DNA of 64,000 nt from Micromonospora sp. PLK6-60 (lineage in GTDB: Bacteria > Actinomycetota > Actinomycetes > Mycobacteriales > Micromonosporaceae): assembly GCF_019890675.1 (NCBI RefSeq), contig NZ_JAIOAA010000002.1, positions 372,001 through 436,000 of the forward strand. The letters run 5' to 3'. Numbering within the stretch: the first letter of the stretch is position 1; the number at the start of each line of letters is the position of its first letter. The translations under genes and the position numbers were made by a program. Positions 15,370 to 26,218 of the stretch are shown one piece after another. A model generated the notes under the pieces. The model was not told the origin of the DNA and made no database searches. It was given only the letters and a program-made list of their open reading frames with translations.

Positions 15370-17925
15370 GTGACCATCGTCGACCAACCGGTGGACGTGT
15401 TGCTCAGTGACGGCACGACCGTCCAGCTGCGACCGATCCGCCCCGACGACGCCCCGGACATCGTGGCCATGCACTCGCGCTTCTCGGAGCGCACCCGCTA
15501 CCTGCGCTACTTCTCGCCGTACCCGCGCATCCCGGAACGGGACCTGCGCCGGTTCACGCACGTCGACCACCGCGACCGGGAGGCGTTCGTGGTGCTGGCC
15601 GGCGACCGGATCGTCGCCGTCGGCCGGTACGAGCGGCTCGGCCCGCAGTCCCCGGAGGCCGAGGTGGCGTTCGTGGTGGAGGACGCCTACCAGGGCCGGG
15701 GCATCGGCTCGGTGTTGCTGGAGCACCTGGCCGACGCGGCCCGCCGGTACGGCATCGTGCACTTCGTCGCCGAGGTGCTCCCGGCCAACGGGGCGATGCT
15801 GCGGGTCTTCGCCGACTTCGGCTACCAGGTCCAGCGCCAGTACGCCGACGGCGTGGTGCACCTGAGCTTCCCGATCGCCCCCACCGAGGCCACCCTGGAG
15901 GTGCAGCGCGGCCGGGAGCACCGCACCGAGGCGCGCTCGATCGCCCGGCTGCTCGCCCCGCAAGCCATCGCCGTGTACGGGGCCAGCGCCACCGGCCAGG
16001 GCGTCGGCGCGGCGGTCCTCGGGCACCTGCGCGACAGCGGCTTCACCGGGGCGATCGTGCCGGTGCACCCGAGCGCCCCGGTGGTGGCCGGGCTGCCCGC
16101 GTACCCGTCGGCGGCGGCCGCCGGGACCCCCGTCGACCTGGCGGTGGTGGCGGTGGCGCCGGAGGCGGTGACCGAGGTGGTGGCCGACGCGGCGGCGGCC
16201 GGCGCGCACGGCCTGGTGGTCATCTCGGCCGGCTTCGCCGAGTCGGGTCCGGCGGGGGCGGCCGCCCAGCGCGCCCTGGTCCGCGCCGCGCACCGGGCCG
16301 GCATGCGGGTGGTCGGCCCGAACTGCCTCGGCGTCGCCAACACCGACCCGGCGGTACGCCTCAACGCCACCCTCGCTCCGGTGCTGCCGGCCCCCGGCCG
16401 GGTGGGGGTGTTCAGCCAGTCCGGCGCGTTCGGGGTGGCCCTGCTGGCCGAGGCGTCCCGGCGCGGGCTGGGCCTGTCCAGCTTCGTCTCGGCCGGCAAT
16501 CGGGCCGACGTCTCCGGCAACGACCTACTTCAATACTGGCAGGACGACCCCGGCACCGACGTCATCACGCTCTACCTGGAGACGTTCGGCAACCCGCGCA
16601 AGTTCGCCCGGCTGGCCCGGCGGATCGGCCGGAGCAAACCGGTGGTGGCGCTGGCGTCGCTGGCCCGGCCGGTGGGGGTGGGCGAGGGACCGCCGCTGGA
16701 CGCCGCCGCGGTCAGCGCGCTCTTCGCGCAGTCCGGGGTGATCCGGGTGGACACCGTCGCCGAGCTGCTCGACGTGGGCGTGCTGCTGGCCGGCCAGCCG
16801 TTGCCGGCCGGCCGGCGGGTCGCCGTGGTGGGCAACTCCTCGGCGCTGACCGGGCTGGCCGCCACCGCCTGCGCCGCCAACGAGCTGACCGTGGCGGCCG
16901 GTTATCCGGTCGACGTCGGCCCGCGCGCCGGCGCCGCCGAGTTCGCCGCCGCGCTCGCCGGGGCGGCCGGTGACGACGAGGTGGACGCGGTGGTGGCGGT
17001 GTTCGCCCCGCCGCTGCCCGGCCAGCTGACCGACTCCGAGGGCGACTTCACCGCCGCGCTGCCCGACGCGGTGACCGCGGGCAAGCCGGTGGTGGCGACG
17101 TTCCTGGCCGGGCGGGTGCCGGCGGGCGTGCCGGCGTACCCGAGCGTGGAGGAGGCGGTGCGGGCGCTGGGCCGGGTCGCGGCGTACGCCGACTGGCTGC
17201 GCCGCCCGCCCGGCGCGCTGCCCGCGCTGGAGCGGGTCGACGCGGCGGCCGGGCAGGCCGCGCTGCGGGCCGACGGCGGCGACGTGGCGGCGCTGCTGCG
17301 GGCGTACGGGATCGACATGGTGGCGTCGGTGCCGGCGGGCTCGGCCGACGAGGCGGTGGTCGCCGCGGGTCGGCTCGGCTGGCCGGTGGCGGTGAAGGCC
17401 GCCGCCCCGGGCCTGCGGCACCGCCTCGACCTGGGCGCGGTCCGGCTCGACCTGGCCGACGAGCCCGCCCTGCGCCGCGCGTACGCCGAGATGGCCCCGG
17501 TGTTCGGCGCGGACGTGCTGGTCCAGCCGATGGTCCCGCCCGGGGTGGCCTGCGTGGTGGAGGTGCGGGAGGATCCGGCGTTCGGGCCGGTGGTCGGCTT
17601 CGGCCTCGGCGGCGTGGCCACCGAGCTGCTCGGCGACCGGGCGTGGCGGGCCGTGCCGCTGACCGACCGGGACGCCGCCGAGCTGGTCGACGAGCCGCGG
17701 GCGGCGCCGCTGCTGCGCGGGCACCGGGGCGCCGCGCCGGTGGACCGGGCGGCCCTGGCCGACCTGCTGGTGCGGGTCGGCCGGCTCGCCGACGAGCAGC
17801 CCCGGGTGCGGGCGCTCACCCTGAACCCGGTGCTGGCCCGCCCCGACGGCCTCACCGTGCTGCACGCCACCCTGGGCACCGGTGTCGAGGCGTCCCGCCC
17901 CGACACCGGCCCCCGCCGCCTGTAA
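15370..17925 (+). CDS. Pat-like protein lysine acetyltransferase (GNAT fused to NDP-forming acyl-CoA synthetase)
   Basis: This is an 851-residue fusion. A GNAT acetyltransferase domain comes first (about 12-165, with the acetyl-CoA loop DAYQGRGIGSVLL). A CoA-binding and succinyl-CoA-synthetase-like region follows (from about 185: IAVYGASA, VVGPNCLGV, GVFSQSGAFG), ending in an ATP-grasp domain (about 635-840). Enteric Pat has the opposite order, with GNAT last. Such proteins acetylate and inactivate acetyl-CoA synthetase; the CoA-ligase part is often only regulatory. GTG at 15370 has GGGGGAGGA eight bases upstream. A dispersed repeat overlaps its TAA stop. Confidence 0.88.
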   Translation: MTIVDQPVDVLLSDGTTVQLRPIRPDDAPDIVAMHSRFSERTRYLRYFSPYPRIPERDLRRFTHVDHRDREAFVVLAGDRIVAVGRYERLGPQSPEAEVAFVVEDAYQGRGIGSVLLEHLADAARRYGIVHFVAEVLPANGAMLRVFADFGYQVQRQYADGVVHLSFPIAPTEATLEVQRGREHRTEARSIARLLAPQAIAVYGASATGQGVGAAVLGHLRDSGFTGAIVPVHPSAPVVAGLPAYPSAAAAGTPVDLAVVAVAPEAVTEVVADAAAAGAHGLVVISAGFAESGPAGAAAQRALVRAAHRAGMRVVGPNCLGVANTDPAVRLNATLAPVLPAPGRVGVFSQSGAFGVALLAEASRRGLGLSSFVSAGNRADVSGNDLLQYWQDDPGTDVITLYLETFGNPRKFARLARRIGRSKPVVALASLARPVGVGEGPPLDAAAVSALFAQSGVIRVDTVAELLDVGVLLAGQPLPAGRRVAVVGNSSALTGLAATACAANELTVAAGYPVDVGPRAGAAEFAAALAGAAGDDEVDAVVAVFAPPLPGQLTDSEGDFTAALPDAVTAGKPVVATFLAGRVPAGVPAYPSVEEAVRALGRVAAYADWLRRPPGALPALERVDAAAGQAALRADGGDVAALLRAYGIDMVASVPAGSADEAVVAAGRLGWPVAVKAAAPGLRHRLDLGAVRLDLADEPALRRAYAEMAPVFGADVLVQPMVPPGVACVVEVREDPAFGPVVGFGLGGVATELLGDRAWRAVPLTDRDAAELVDEPRAAPLLRGHRGAAPVDRAALADLLVRVGRLADEQPRVRALTLNPVLARPDGLTVLHATLGTGVEASRPDTGPRRL

Positions 17926-17978
17926 GGAGGGTGCCCTTGTTAACGCCTCCGGTAGAGCAGGGGCCCCCTGTTAACACC
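17924..17978 (-). repeat. Dispersed 2 x 31-bp repeat, copy A
   Basis: This copy is inverted relative to copies B and C. The GTTAAC motifs lie at 17939-17944 and 17970-17975, exactly 31 bases apart, each followed on the minus strand by a GGG(C)CC run. The last two bases of the preceding TAA stop belong to the repeat. Only 76 bases separate the flanking convergent genes, so it may also act as terminator. Confidence 0.8.
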
Positions 17979-18001
17979 CGCTCCGCTGCGCGGGGCCGGC
18001 C

Positions 18002-18445
18002 TCAGGGGCGGCTGGAGATCTGCTGGACCGACCAGGCGTTGCCGTCCGGGTCGGTGAAGAAGACGAAGCCGACGTTGTCCAGCGGGTGCGGCACCGGGCG
18101 CGGGTTCTGCCCGAGCACCTGAATCTCGCTGACCGCCACACCCCGCTCGACCAGCTCCGCGCGGGCCTTCTCCAGGTCGGGCACCACCAGTTGCAGCCCC
18201 TTGAGCGAGCCGGGCGGCATCTCCGGCACCGCACCCCGGCCGATCACGATCGAGCAGCCGGAGCCGTGCGGGGTGAGCTGCACGATCCGGGCGCCCTCGG
18301 CGATCCCGATCTCCTCGCCGAGCCCGCTGTCGTCGCCGAGGTAGGTGTCGTGGTCGACGTGGAAGCCGAGCCGGTCGGCGTAGAACTCCTTGGCCCGGTC
18401 CACGTCGGAGACCGGCACCACCACCACTTCCAGCGTCCAGTTCAC
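18002..18445 (-). CDS. VOC (glyoxalase/bleomycin-resistance fold) protein
   Basis: The 147-residue protein has the paired beta-alpha-beta-beta-beta modules of the vicinal oxygen chelate fold, with typical segments DVDRAKEFYADRLGF and FFTDPDGNAWSVQQI. Such proteins include dioxygenases, isomerases and binding proteins; the substrate is not evident. The GTG start at 18445 overlaps the upstream stop as GTGA and has AGGAGG six bases before it. It is the last gene of an ArsR-SRPBCC-VOC operon. Confidence 0.85.
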   Translation of the reverse strand: MNWTLEVVVVPVSDVDRAKEFYADRLGFHVDHDTYLGDDSGLGEEIGIAEGARIVQLTPHGSGCSIVIGRGAVPEMPPGSLKGLQLVVPDLEKARAELVERGVAVSEIQVLGQNPRPVPHPLDNVGFVFFTDPDGNAWSVQQISSRP

Positions 18446-18954
18446 GTGCTTCCTCCTGTGTCGTCGGGGTTGGTCGGTGTGCTGAGCAGCGCGGCGAGCC
18501 GGGTGTAGCTCTCGGCGAGGCCGCGGGCCATCGGGTACCGCAGCACCCGGTCGCGTCCCTGCGCCGTGGCGTACCGCAGGGTGGTGGTCACCGTGGTCCG
18601 GCCGACCAGCTCGGTGAAGTCGTGGCTGACCACCGTCTCGCCCGGGTAGGACTGGTCGTCGAAGACCTCGGTGCAGACCAGCCGCCGGGGCGGGTCGATC
18701 TCGCGGTAGACGCCGCTCTGGCCCATCCGGGCGCCGTCCGGCCCCGCCGACACGAACCGCCAGCGCCCGCCCACCCGCAGGTCCACCTGGCAGTCGACCA
18801 GCTGCCAGCCGCGGGCGCCGTACCACCGCGGCAGCAGCTCGGGGCGGGTGAACGCGGCGAAGACCAGGTGCGCGGGGGCGTCGAAGCTCCGGCTGAGCAC
18901 GATCTCCCGGTCGCCGGGGGCGTGCACCACGAGCGGGTCGTCCGGGCCGGTCAC
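18442..18954 (-). CDS. SRPBCC (AHSA1-like) domain protein
   Basis: The 170-residue protein begins the domain with the usual REIVLSRSFDAPAHLVFAAF, followed by PELLPRWYGARGW and a beta-rich core (GGRWRF, VVSHDFTEL). SRPBCC proteins form a hydrophobic pocket for lipids or ring compounds. This subgroup is typically encoded with an ArsR repressor, as here. GTG at 18954 overlaps the arsR stop (GTGA), and its own stop overlaps the VOC start. Confidence 0.87.
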   Translation of the reverse strand: MTGPDDPLVVHAPGDREIVLSRSFDAPAHLVFAAFTRPELLPRWYGARGWQLVDCQVDLRVGGRWRFVSAGPDGARMGQSGVYREIDPPRRLVCTEVFDDQSYPGETVVSHDFTELVGRTTVTTTLRYATAQGRDRVLRYPMARGLAESYTRLAALLSTPTNPDDTGGST

Positions 18955-19307
18955 CCGGGCACCCCGTCGTCGACGGGGCCGGCGCGCTGGAGGTCGTCGA
19001 GCAGGGCGTCGAGGCGCTGGTAGCTCTCCGCCCAGTAGTCGCGGTAGTCGGCCAGCCAGGCCACCGCCTCGCGCAGCGGCCGGGCCTCCAGGCGGCAGGG
19101 TCTGCGCGGGCCGTGCCGGCGGCGGCTGACCAGGCCCGCGTCCTCGAGCACCCGCAGGTGCTTGGAGACGGCCGGCTGGCTGATGGCGAACGGCGCGGCC
19201 AGCTCGGTCACCGTCGCCTCGCCGGCCGCGAGCCGGGCGAGGATGGCCCGCCGGGTCGGATCGGCCAGCGCCGCGAAGGTCGCGTCCAGCCTCGCACTGC
19301 CCACCAT
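18951..19307 (-). CDS. ArsR-family transcriptional repressor
   Basis: The 118-residue winged-helix protein has the recognition helix segment ISQPAVSKHLRVLEDAGLV and opens with DATFAALADPTRRAILARL. No metal-binding cysteines are present, so it probably senses an organic ligand or protein rather than a metal. The ATG at 19307 follows GGAGG. Two 16-bp imperfect palindromes lie immediately upstream and partly cover the ribosome site, so autoregulation is likely. It is the first gene of a three-gene operon with 4-base overlaps. Confidence 0.9.
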   Translation of the reverse strand: MVGSARLDATFAALADPTRRAILARLAAGEATVTELAAPFAISQPAVSKHLRVLEDAGLVSRRRHGPRRPCRLEARPLREAVAWLADYRDYWAESYQRLDALLDDLQRAGPVDDGVPG

Positions 19308-19308
19308 T

Positions 19309-19340
19309 CATAACCTCCTGGTTTCATAACCAGTTGGTTT
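19309..19340. promoter_or_regulatory. Two tandem 16-bp operators for the ArsR repressor
   Basis: CATAACCTCCTGGTTT (19309-19324) is followed directly by CATAACCAGTTGGTTT (19325-19340). Each has AACC and GGTT half-sites; the second is a near-perfect palindrome. They abut the arsR start codon, which fits autorepression. Confidence 0.65.
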
Positions 19341-19415
19341 CTACCGCGCCGGGCCGTCGCGGGTCAAGGCCGCGGGACCCCGGCGAACCGCCGGGGTCCC
19401 GCGAGGAAGAGCCGA

Positions 19416-20420
<1,005 letters not shown>

Positions 20421-20685
20421 CTCAGTCTCTCCCCGTGTCCACTTTCGGTGGCGCTCACCGGGTCCGCGTCGCGTGCCGATGCGGTGCGCCCGATGAGAAC
20501 AGCTTCCCGTGTTGGGCGTGAGACGGGAGTGAGGCGATCGGGGAACCGACAGCAATCCGGGCGGAAAAGCGGGAGAAGTCCCGACCGCCGTGCTTACGGT
20601 GCCAGCGGTGGGCGGTCGGGGCCGCAGGGGCCCGGCGACCGTTTCAGCCCGCCGATCGGCGTACCGCCAGGCAACGGAGGGCGTG

Positions 20686-21453
20686 GTGTTCAAGCGGCTC
20701 AGGCAGGCGATGGGGGAGGGTGGCCCGACGGTGGAGACCGTGCTGGCCGATTCGGACTGCCGGCCGGGCGGCCAGTTGGCGGGCCGGATGCGGGTGACCG
20801 GCGGGGACCACCCCGTCGACGTGTCGTACCTGGCGCTGAGCCTGGTCACCCGGGTCGAGGTGGAGAGCGCCGACGGCGCGTACGACACCGACCAGGAGTT
20901 CGGCCGCCAGCAGGTGACCGGGTCGTTCCGGCTGGCGCCGGGGCAGCGCCACGACGTGCCGTTCCGCTTCCCGGTGCCGTGGCAGACGCCGCTGACCGAC
21001 CTCTGCGGGCAGCGGCTGCCCGGCATGACCATGGGGCTGCGCACCGAGCTGGAGGTGGCCCGCGCCGTCGACCAGGGCGACCTGGACCCGGTGGCGGTGC
21101 GCCCGCTGCCGGCGCAGGAGTCGCTGCTGGACGCGCTGCTGCGGCTGGGCTTCCGGTTCGCGGGGGCGGCCGTCGAGCGGGGCCACCTCTACGGCGTACG
21201 GCAGGACCTGCCGTTCTACCAGGAGATCGAGTTCGACCCGGCGCCCCGCTACGCCGACACGGTGCACCAACTGGAGCTCACCTTCGTCACGGACCCGCAG
21301 CGGGTGGAGGTGATCCTGGAGCTGGACAAGCGCGGCGGCCCGCGCACCGAGGGCCGGGACAACTTCGGCCGCTTCACCGTCGACCACGCCACCGCCCACA
21401 CCCACGACTGGACCCCCCACCTGACCTCCTGGCTCCACAACTCCCTCCCCTAA
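20686..21453 (+). CDS. Spo0M-like sporulation-control protein
   Basis: The 255-residue protein opens with [20 protein letters not shown], typical of Spo0M (SpoOM), an arrestin-like beta-sandwich that influences sporulation entry and cytokinesis in Bacillus. The arrestin-type segments [19 protein letters not shown] and [21 protein letters not shown] are visible. GTG at 20686 has GGAGG five bases before it. The role in a mycelial actinomycete is not established; it is divergent from sigB. A large hairpin repeat follows the stop. Confidence 0.82.
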   Translation: MFKRLRQAMGEGGPTVETVLADSDCRPGGQLAGRMRVTGGDHPVDVSYLALSLVTRVEVESADGAYDTDQEFGRQQVTGSFRLAPGQRHDVPFRFPVPWQTPLTDLCGQRLPGMTMGLRTELEVARAVDQGDLDPVAVRPLPAQESLLDALLRLGFRFAGAAVERGHLYGVRQDLPFYQEIEFDPAPRYADTVHQLELTFVTDPQRVEVILELDKRGGPRTEGRDNFGRFTVDHATAHTHDWTPHLTSWLHNSLP

Positions 21454-21477
21454 CCCCACCCCACCCCGGCAAGCTCA

Positions 21478-21546
21478 CCCCGTTGATCATGGAGTTGACG
21501 GCGAAGTCGATCTCCCTGAGTGCCGCTAACTCCATGATCAACGGGG
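21478..21546. repeat. Long inverted repeat between convergent genes
   Basis: CCCCGTTGATCATGGAGTT (21478-21496) has its perfect 19-base complement at 21528-21546, and CGGC/GCCG extends the stem with two mismatches. It separates the spo0M-like gene from dtd and can end transcription from both sides. From memory, related hairpins are dispersed in Micromonospora genomes. Confidence 0.75.
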
Positions 21547-21569
21547 CGGGGGCGGGATGCGGCGGGGGG

Positions 21570-21992
21570 TCAGAGGTCCAGGAGGAGGGTGCGGGGGCCG
21601 GTGTTGACGCTTTCCACCAGCATGTGGGCGCGGAAGCGGCCGGTCTCGACCTTGGCGCCCCGGCCGCGCAGCGCCTCGACGACCGCGGTGACCAGGGGTT
21701 CGGCCAGCTCGGCGGGGGCCGCCCGGGTCCAGCTGGGGCGGCGACCCTTGCGGGCGTCACCGTAGAGGGTGAACTGGCTGACCACCAGGACGGGCGCCCC
21801 GGTGTCGGCGGCGCTGCGCTCGTCGTCCAGGATGCGCAGCTCGTGGATCTTGCGGGCCATCGTCTCGGCCACCTGCGGGGTGTCCTCGTGGGTGACGCCG
21901 AGCAGCACCAGCAGGCCGTCGGTGATCTGGCCGACCACCTCGCCGTCGACCGTCACGCTGGCCCGGCCGACCGTCTGCACCACCGCCCGCAT
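21570..21992 (-). CDS. dtd: D-aminoacyl-tRNA deacylase
   Basis: Dtd hydrolyses D-amino acids (and glycine) mischarged onto tRNA, protecting translation in the cytoplasm. The 140-residue length is normal. The catalytic motif [17 protein letters not shown] is present near the middle and the Gly-cisPro-type motif appears as [10 protein letters not shown] at the C-terminus, where most family members have GPVT. Its ATG shares one base with the TGA of the upstream methyltransferase gene (TGATG), so translation is coupled. Confidence 0.93.
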   Translation of the reverse strand: MRAVVQTVGRASVTVDGEVVGQITDGLLVLLGVTHEDTPQVAETMARKIHELRILDDERSAADTGAPVLVVSQFTLYGDARKGRRPSWTRAAPAELAEPLVTAVVEALRGRGAKVETGRFRAHMLVESVNTGPRTLLLDL

Positions 21993-23476
21993 CAGCCACG
22001 CACCGGCTCGATGAAGCCGCGCTCGACCAGGTGCGCCACGATCGGGCCGGCCGCCTCGGCCAGTTCCTCCGGCGCCACGTCGTGCGCGGCGGCGAGCAGC
22101 GCCAACTGGTCCCGCAGGGCCAGCCGACCGTCCGCCCCGCCGACCAGGGAGAGCACCAGCGGGTCGATCTCCTCGGTCCAGCGCAGCCCGTGCGGCATGG
22201 CGAGCACCTGCCGGTCCACCGCCCAGCCCTCGTCGCCCATGGTGGCCTCCTGCCGCAGCTGGAGCCCGTCGGCGGCCCGGTAGCGCTCGGCGAGCAGCGC
22301 GTCGGTGTCGCGTACCCGGAGGAAGTCCTGGCGGTCGAACCAGGCGGCGATCCGGTCGCCCATCGGCGGCTCGACCCGCTGGCGCAGGTCCTCCACCCGG
22401 ACCACCGGGTCGGCGTGCCCGCCGTGGCGCAGCGAGACGATGCCGAACCCGATCGCCTCGACCTTGTGCGCGTCGAACCAGTCCAGCCAGGCCGCCATCC
22501 GGTGCGGATCGGGCGCCTCGCCGACGTCGGTGAGCCAGAGGTTCACGTACGCCATCGGGTCGGCGACCTCGCGCTGGATCACCCAGGCGTCCAGCCCGGT
22601 GCCGGCGAACCAGCCGGCCACCCGCTCGCCCCAGTCCTCGCCGGCCACGTGCACCCAGTTGGCCAGGTACTGCATGGTGCCGCCCTCGGTGAGCAGGCCC
22701 GGCGCGGCGGCGGCCAGCTCGGCGCCGATCGCGTCGCCGACCCGGCCCGAGTCGCGGTAGACGTGGGTGGTGGTGCCGGGGCCGACCACGAACGGCGGGT
22801 TGCTCACCACCAGGTCGAAGCGGCGCCCGGCCACGGGGGCGACCATGTCGCCGCGCAGCAGCTCCCAGTCCTGGCCGTTGAGCGCCGCCGTGGTGGCGGC
22901 GAAGCGCAACGCCCGCTCGGAGACGTCGGTGGCGGTCACCCGCCGCGCGTGCGTGGCCAGGTGCAGCGCCTGTACGCCGGAGCCGGTGCCCAGGTCGAGC
23001 GCCGTCTCCACCGGCCGGCGGACGGTCGCGCCGATCAGCGTCTGGGTGGCGCCGCCGATGCCCAGCACGTGCTCGGCGTGCAGCGGGCGACCCGGGCGGG
23101 CACTGGCCGGCACGTCGGCGAGCACCCACCAGTCGTCGGCGTACGGCTCCAGGTCCAGGCCCATCCGCAGGCCGTCGCCGTGCCGCTCGACCAGCCCGGC
23201 GGCGAGCGCCTCGTCCAGCGCCAGCGGGGCCAGCGCGGCGGCCACCGCCGCTTCCGGCTCGGTCTGCTCGCAGATGAACACCCGGATCAGTGTGCCGAGC
23301 GGGTCCCGGTCCTCGGTCGCCCGCAGCGCGGCCCGGAAGTCGTTGCGGGCCACCCCGCCGGTGGCCTGCGCGCCGAGCCGGGCGGCGATGCCGTTCGACG
23401 TGTAGCCCGCCTCGGTCAGCGCGGTGCGCAGCGCGTCGACGCCGGCGGGGGAGAGCAGCATGTCGTGTCGGTCCAC
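21992..23476 (-). CDS. Class I SAM-dependent methyltransferase (PrmC/RlmG-like)
   Basis: The 494-residue protein has an N-terminal winged-helix-like domain (about 1-140), then a Rossmann methyltransferase core with motif [14 protein letters not shown] and motif IV NPPF, the signature of N6-adenine or glutamine N-methyltransferases. About 200 further C-terminal residues end in a domain of unknown function. The target could be RNA, DNA or a protein glutamine. GTG at 23476 is the longest start; ATG six codons in is an alternative. It precedes dtd with a one-base overlap. Confidence 0.83.
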   Translation of the reverse strand: MDRHDMLLSPAGVDALRTALTEAGYTSNGIAARLGAQATGGVARNDFRAALRATEDRDPLGTLIRVFICEQTEPEAAVAAALAPLALDEALAAGLVERHGDGLRMGLDLEPYADDWWVLADVPASARPGRPLHAEHVLGIGGATQTLIGATVRRPVETALDLGTGSGVQALHLATHARRVTATDVSERALRFAATTAALNGQDWELLRGDMVAPVAGRRFDLVVSNPPFVVGPGTTTHVYRDSGRVGDAIGAELAAAAPGLLTEGGTMQYLANWVHVAGEDWGERVAGWFAGTGLDAWVIQREVADPMAYVNLWLTDVGEAPDPHRMAAWLDWFDAHKVEAIGFGIVSLRHGGHADPVVRVEDLRQRVEPPMGDRIAAWFDRQDFLRVRDTDALLAERYRAADGLQLRQEATMGDEGWAVDRQVLAMPHGLRWTEEIDPLVLSLVGGADGRLALRDQLALLAAAHDVAPEELAEAAGPIVAHLVERGFIEPVRG

Positions 23477-23663
23477 GCCGCCATCCTGCCCCCCGGACCG
23501 CCTCCGCCGGCCGGCACCCGCGACATCTGGCCTCTCAGCTCAGGAAATTGAGCCTCATCCCTTTCATCAATCTCGATGGCTGGCTAAAGTCTCCGGCAAT
23601 GTTCGTGACAGGGGCATCCGGCGGCCACGAGTCCGTCCGGGTGCGCCGGTAGGGAGTCTGTCG

Positions 23664-24884
<1,221 letters not shown>

Positions 24885-24899
24885 CCGCACGCACCGCAC

Positions 24900-24936
24900 G
24901 CGGCCCGGTGGACGGCACCCCCGTCCACCGGGCCGC
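24900..24936 (+). terminator. Terminator of the subtilase gene
   Basis: GCGGCCCGGTGGACGG and its perfect 16-base complement close a 5-base loop (CACCC), starting 16 bases after the stop codon. Confidence 0.8.
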
Positions 24937-24979
24937 CTCGCGTCCCACCCCGGCCGGCCTGGGGCGGAGCGGGATGGGC

Positions 24980-25192
24980 GCGGCATGCGGCATGTCGCGC
25001 TGTCCTGGGCCGGGGTGGGCGCGATATTCGGCATGCCGCGCCGTCCGGGGGCGGGCTGGCCTGGGGCGCGACATGACGCATGTCGCGATCCGCTGGGCGG
25101 GAGGGTAGGGGCGACCTGCCGCGTGTCGTGCTCTACCGGGTCAAGGTGGGCGCGGCCTGCCGCACGTCGTGCTCCGCCGCGTCGATCGGCGC
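24980..25192. repeat. 41-bp-period degenerate tandem repeat, locus 1
   Basis: Five degenerate units begin with GCG(G/A)C(A/C)TG-like sequence at 24980, 25021, 25068, 25111 and 25152, most 41-43 bases apart. The last two fall within the 3' end of the ABC ATPase gene and so encode its terminal residues. Related units occur at 29649 and 35750. Confidence 0.6.
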
Positions 25193-26218
25193 TGCCGGCC
25201 AGGCCCGGGCGGCCCCGTCCACCTCGACGGCGACCTCGGCACCCAGCGGGACCGGTTCGCGCTCGGCCCAGACCCGGGCGGTGATCCGGGTGCCGTCGGC
25301 CAGCCGGAGGGCGACCAGCGCGTCGTGGCCGTGGAAGTCGTGTCGCAGCACGGTGGCGGTCACCGCGCCCGGCCCGGTGGGCACCAGCCGTACCTGCTCG
25401 GGGCGGACCAGCACGGTCACCGGCCCGTCCGGCGCGGCGCCGGTGAGCGGCAGCGTACCCAGCGGGGTGGCGGCCCGGCCGGCGTCGGCCGTCGCCGGCA
25501 GCAGCACCGCCTCGCCGACGAAGCCGGCGACCCACTGGTCGGCCGGCTCGCGGTAGACCGCGGTCGGCGTGCCGGCCTGCACCACCCGGCCGGTGCGCAG
25601 CACCACCACCCGGTCGGCCACCGAGAGCGCCTCGCCCTGGTCGTGGGTGACCAGCACGGCGGTCGCCCCGTCGGCGCGCAGCGCCGCCCGGATGTCGTGC
25701 CGCAGCCCGGCGCGCAGCCCGGCGTCGAGGGCGCTGAACGGCTCGTCCAGCAGCACCAGCGACGGCCGGGGCGCCAGCGCCCGGGCCACCGCGACCCGCT
25801 GCTGCTGGCCGCCGGAGAGCTGGTGCGGCATCCGGTCGCCGTACCCGGCGAGGCCCACCAGGGCCAGCACCTCGTCGATCCGGTCACCGCGCCGCGCCGA
25901 CCGGTCCAGGCCGTAGCTGACGTTCGCGGCCACGCTCAGGTGTGGGAAGAGCGCACCCTCCTGCGGCACCACGGCGATCCGCCGCCGGTGTGCCGGCACG
26001 TGCCGCCCGCCCCCGGCGACCGTACGGCCGTCCAGCCGGATCTCCCCGGCGTCCAGCCGCTCGAAGCCGGCCAGGCAGCGCAGCAGGGTGGTCTTGCCGC
26101 AGCCGGACGGGCCCAGCACGGCGGTCAGTTCGCCGGCCGGGACGGTCAGGTCCACCCCGTCCAGGGCGGCGACCGGGCCGTACCGCTTGACCACGCCGGT
26201 GAGCACGACCTCGCTCAT
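25133..26218 (-). CDS. Iron(III) ABC transporter ATP-binding protein (FbpC type)
   Basis: This cytoplasmic ATPase energises the importer encoded upstream. The 361-residue protein has Walker A GPSGCGKT (36-43), the signature LSGGQQQR, Walker B LVLLDEPFSALD and the H-loop VTHDQ. A C-terminal TOBE-like regulatory domain (VLVRPEQVRLV) follows. Its last dozen residues (EHDVRQAAPTLTR) are encoded by units of an intergenic tandem repeat. The ATG at 26218 overlaps the permease stop by one base (TGATG). Control by IdeR with the rest of the operon is expected. Confidence 0.9.
   Translation of the reverse strand: MSEVVLTGVVKRYGPVAALDGVDLTVPAGELTAVLGPSGCGKTTLLRCLAGFERLDAGEIRLDGRTVAGGGRHVPAHRRRIAVVPQEGALFPHLSVAANVSYGLDRSARRGDRIDEVLALVGLAGYGDRMPHQLSGGQQQRVAVARALAPRPSLVLLDEPFSALDAGLRAGLRHDIRAALRADGATAVLVTHDQGEALSVADRVVVLRTGRVVQAGTPTAVYREPADQWVAGFVGEAVLLPATADAGRAATPLGTLPLTGAAPDGPVTVLVRPEQVRLVPTGPGAVTATVLRHDFHGHDALVALRLADGTRITARVWAEREPVPLGAEVAVEVDGAARAWPAAPIDAAEHDVRQAAPTLTR

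Noticed and set aside
17926..18001. A small gene or truncated IS between the Pat-like and VOC genes
   Set aside because: The space is fully explained by the dispersed 2 x 31-bp repeat; no transposase fragment is present.
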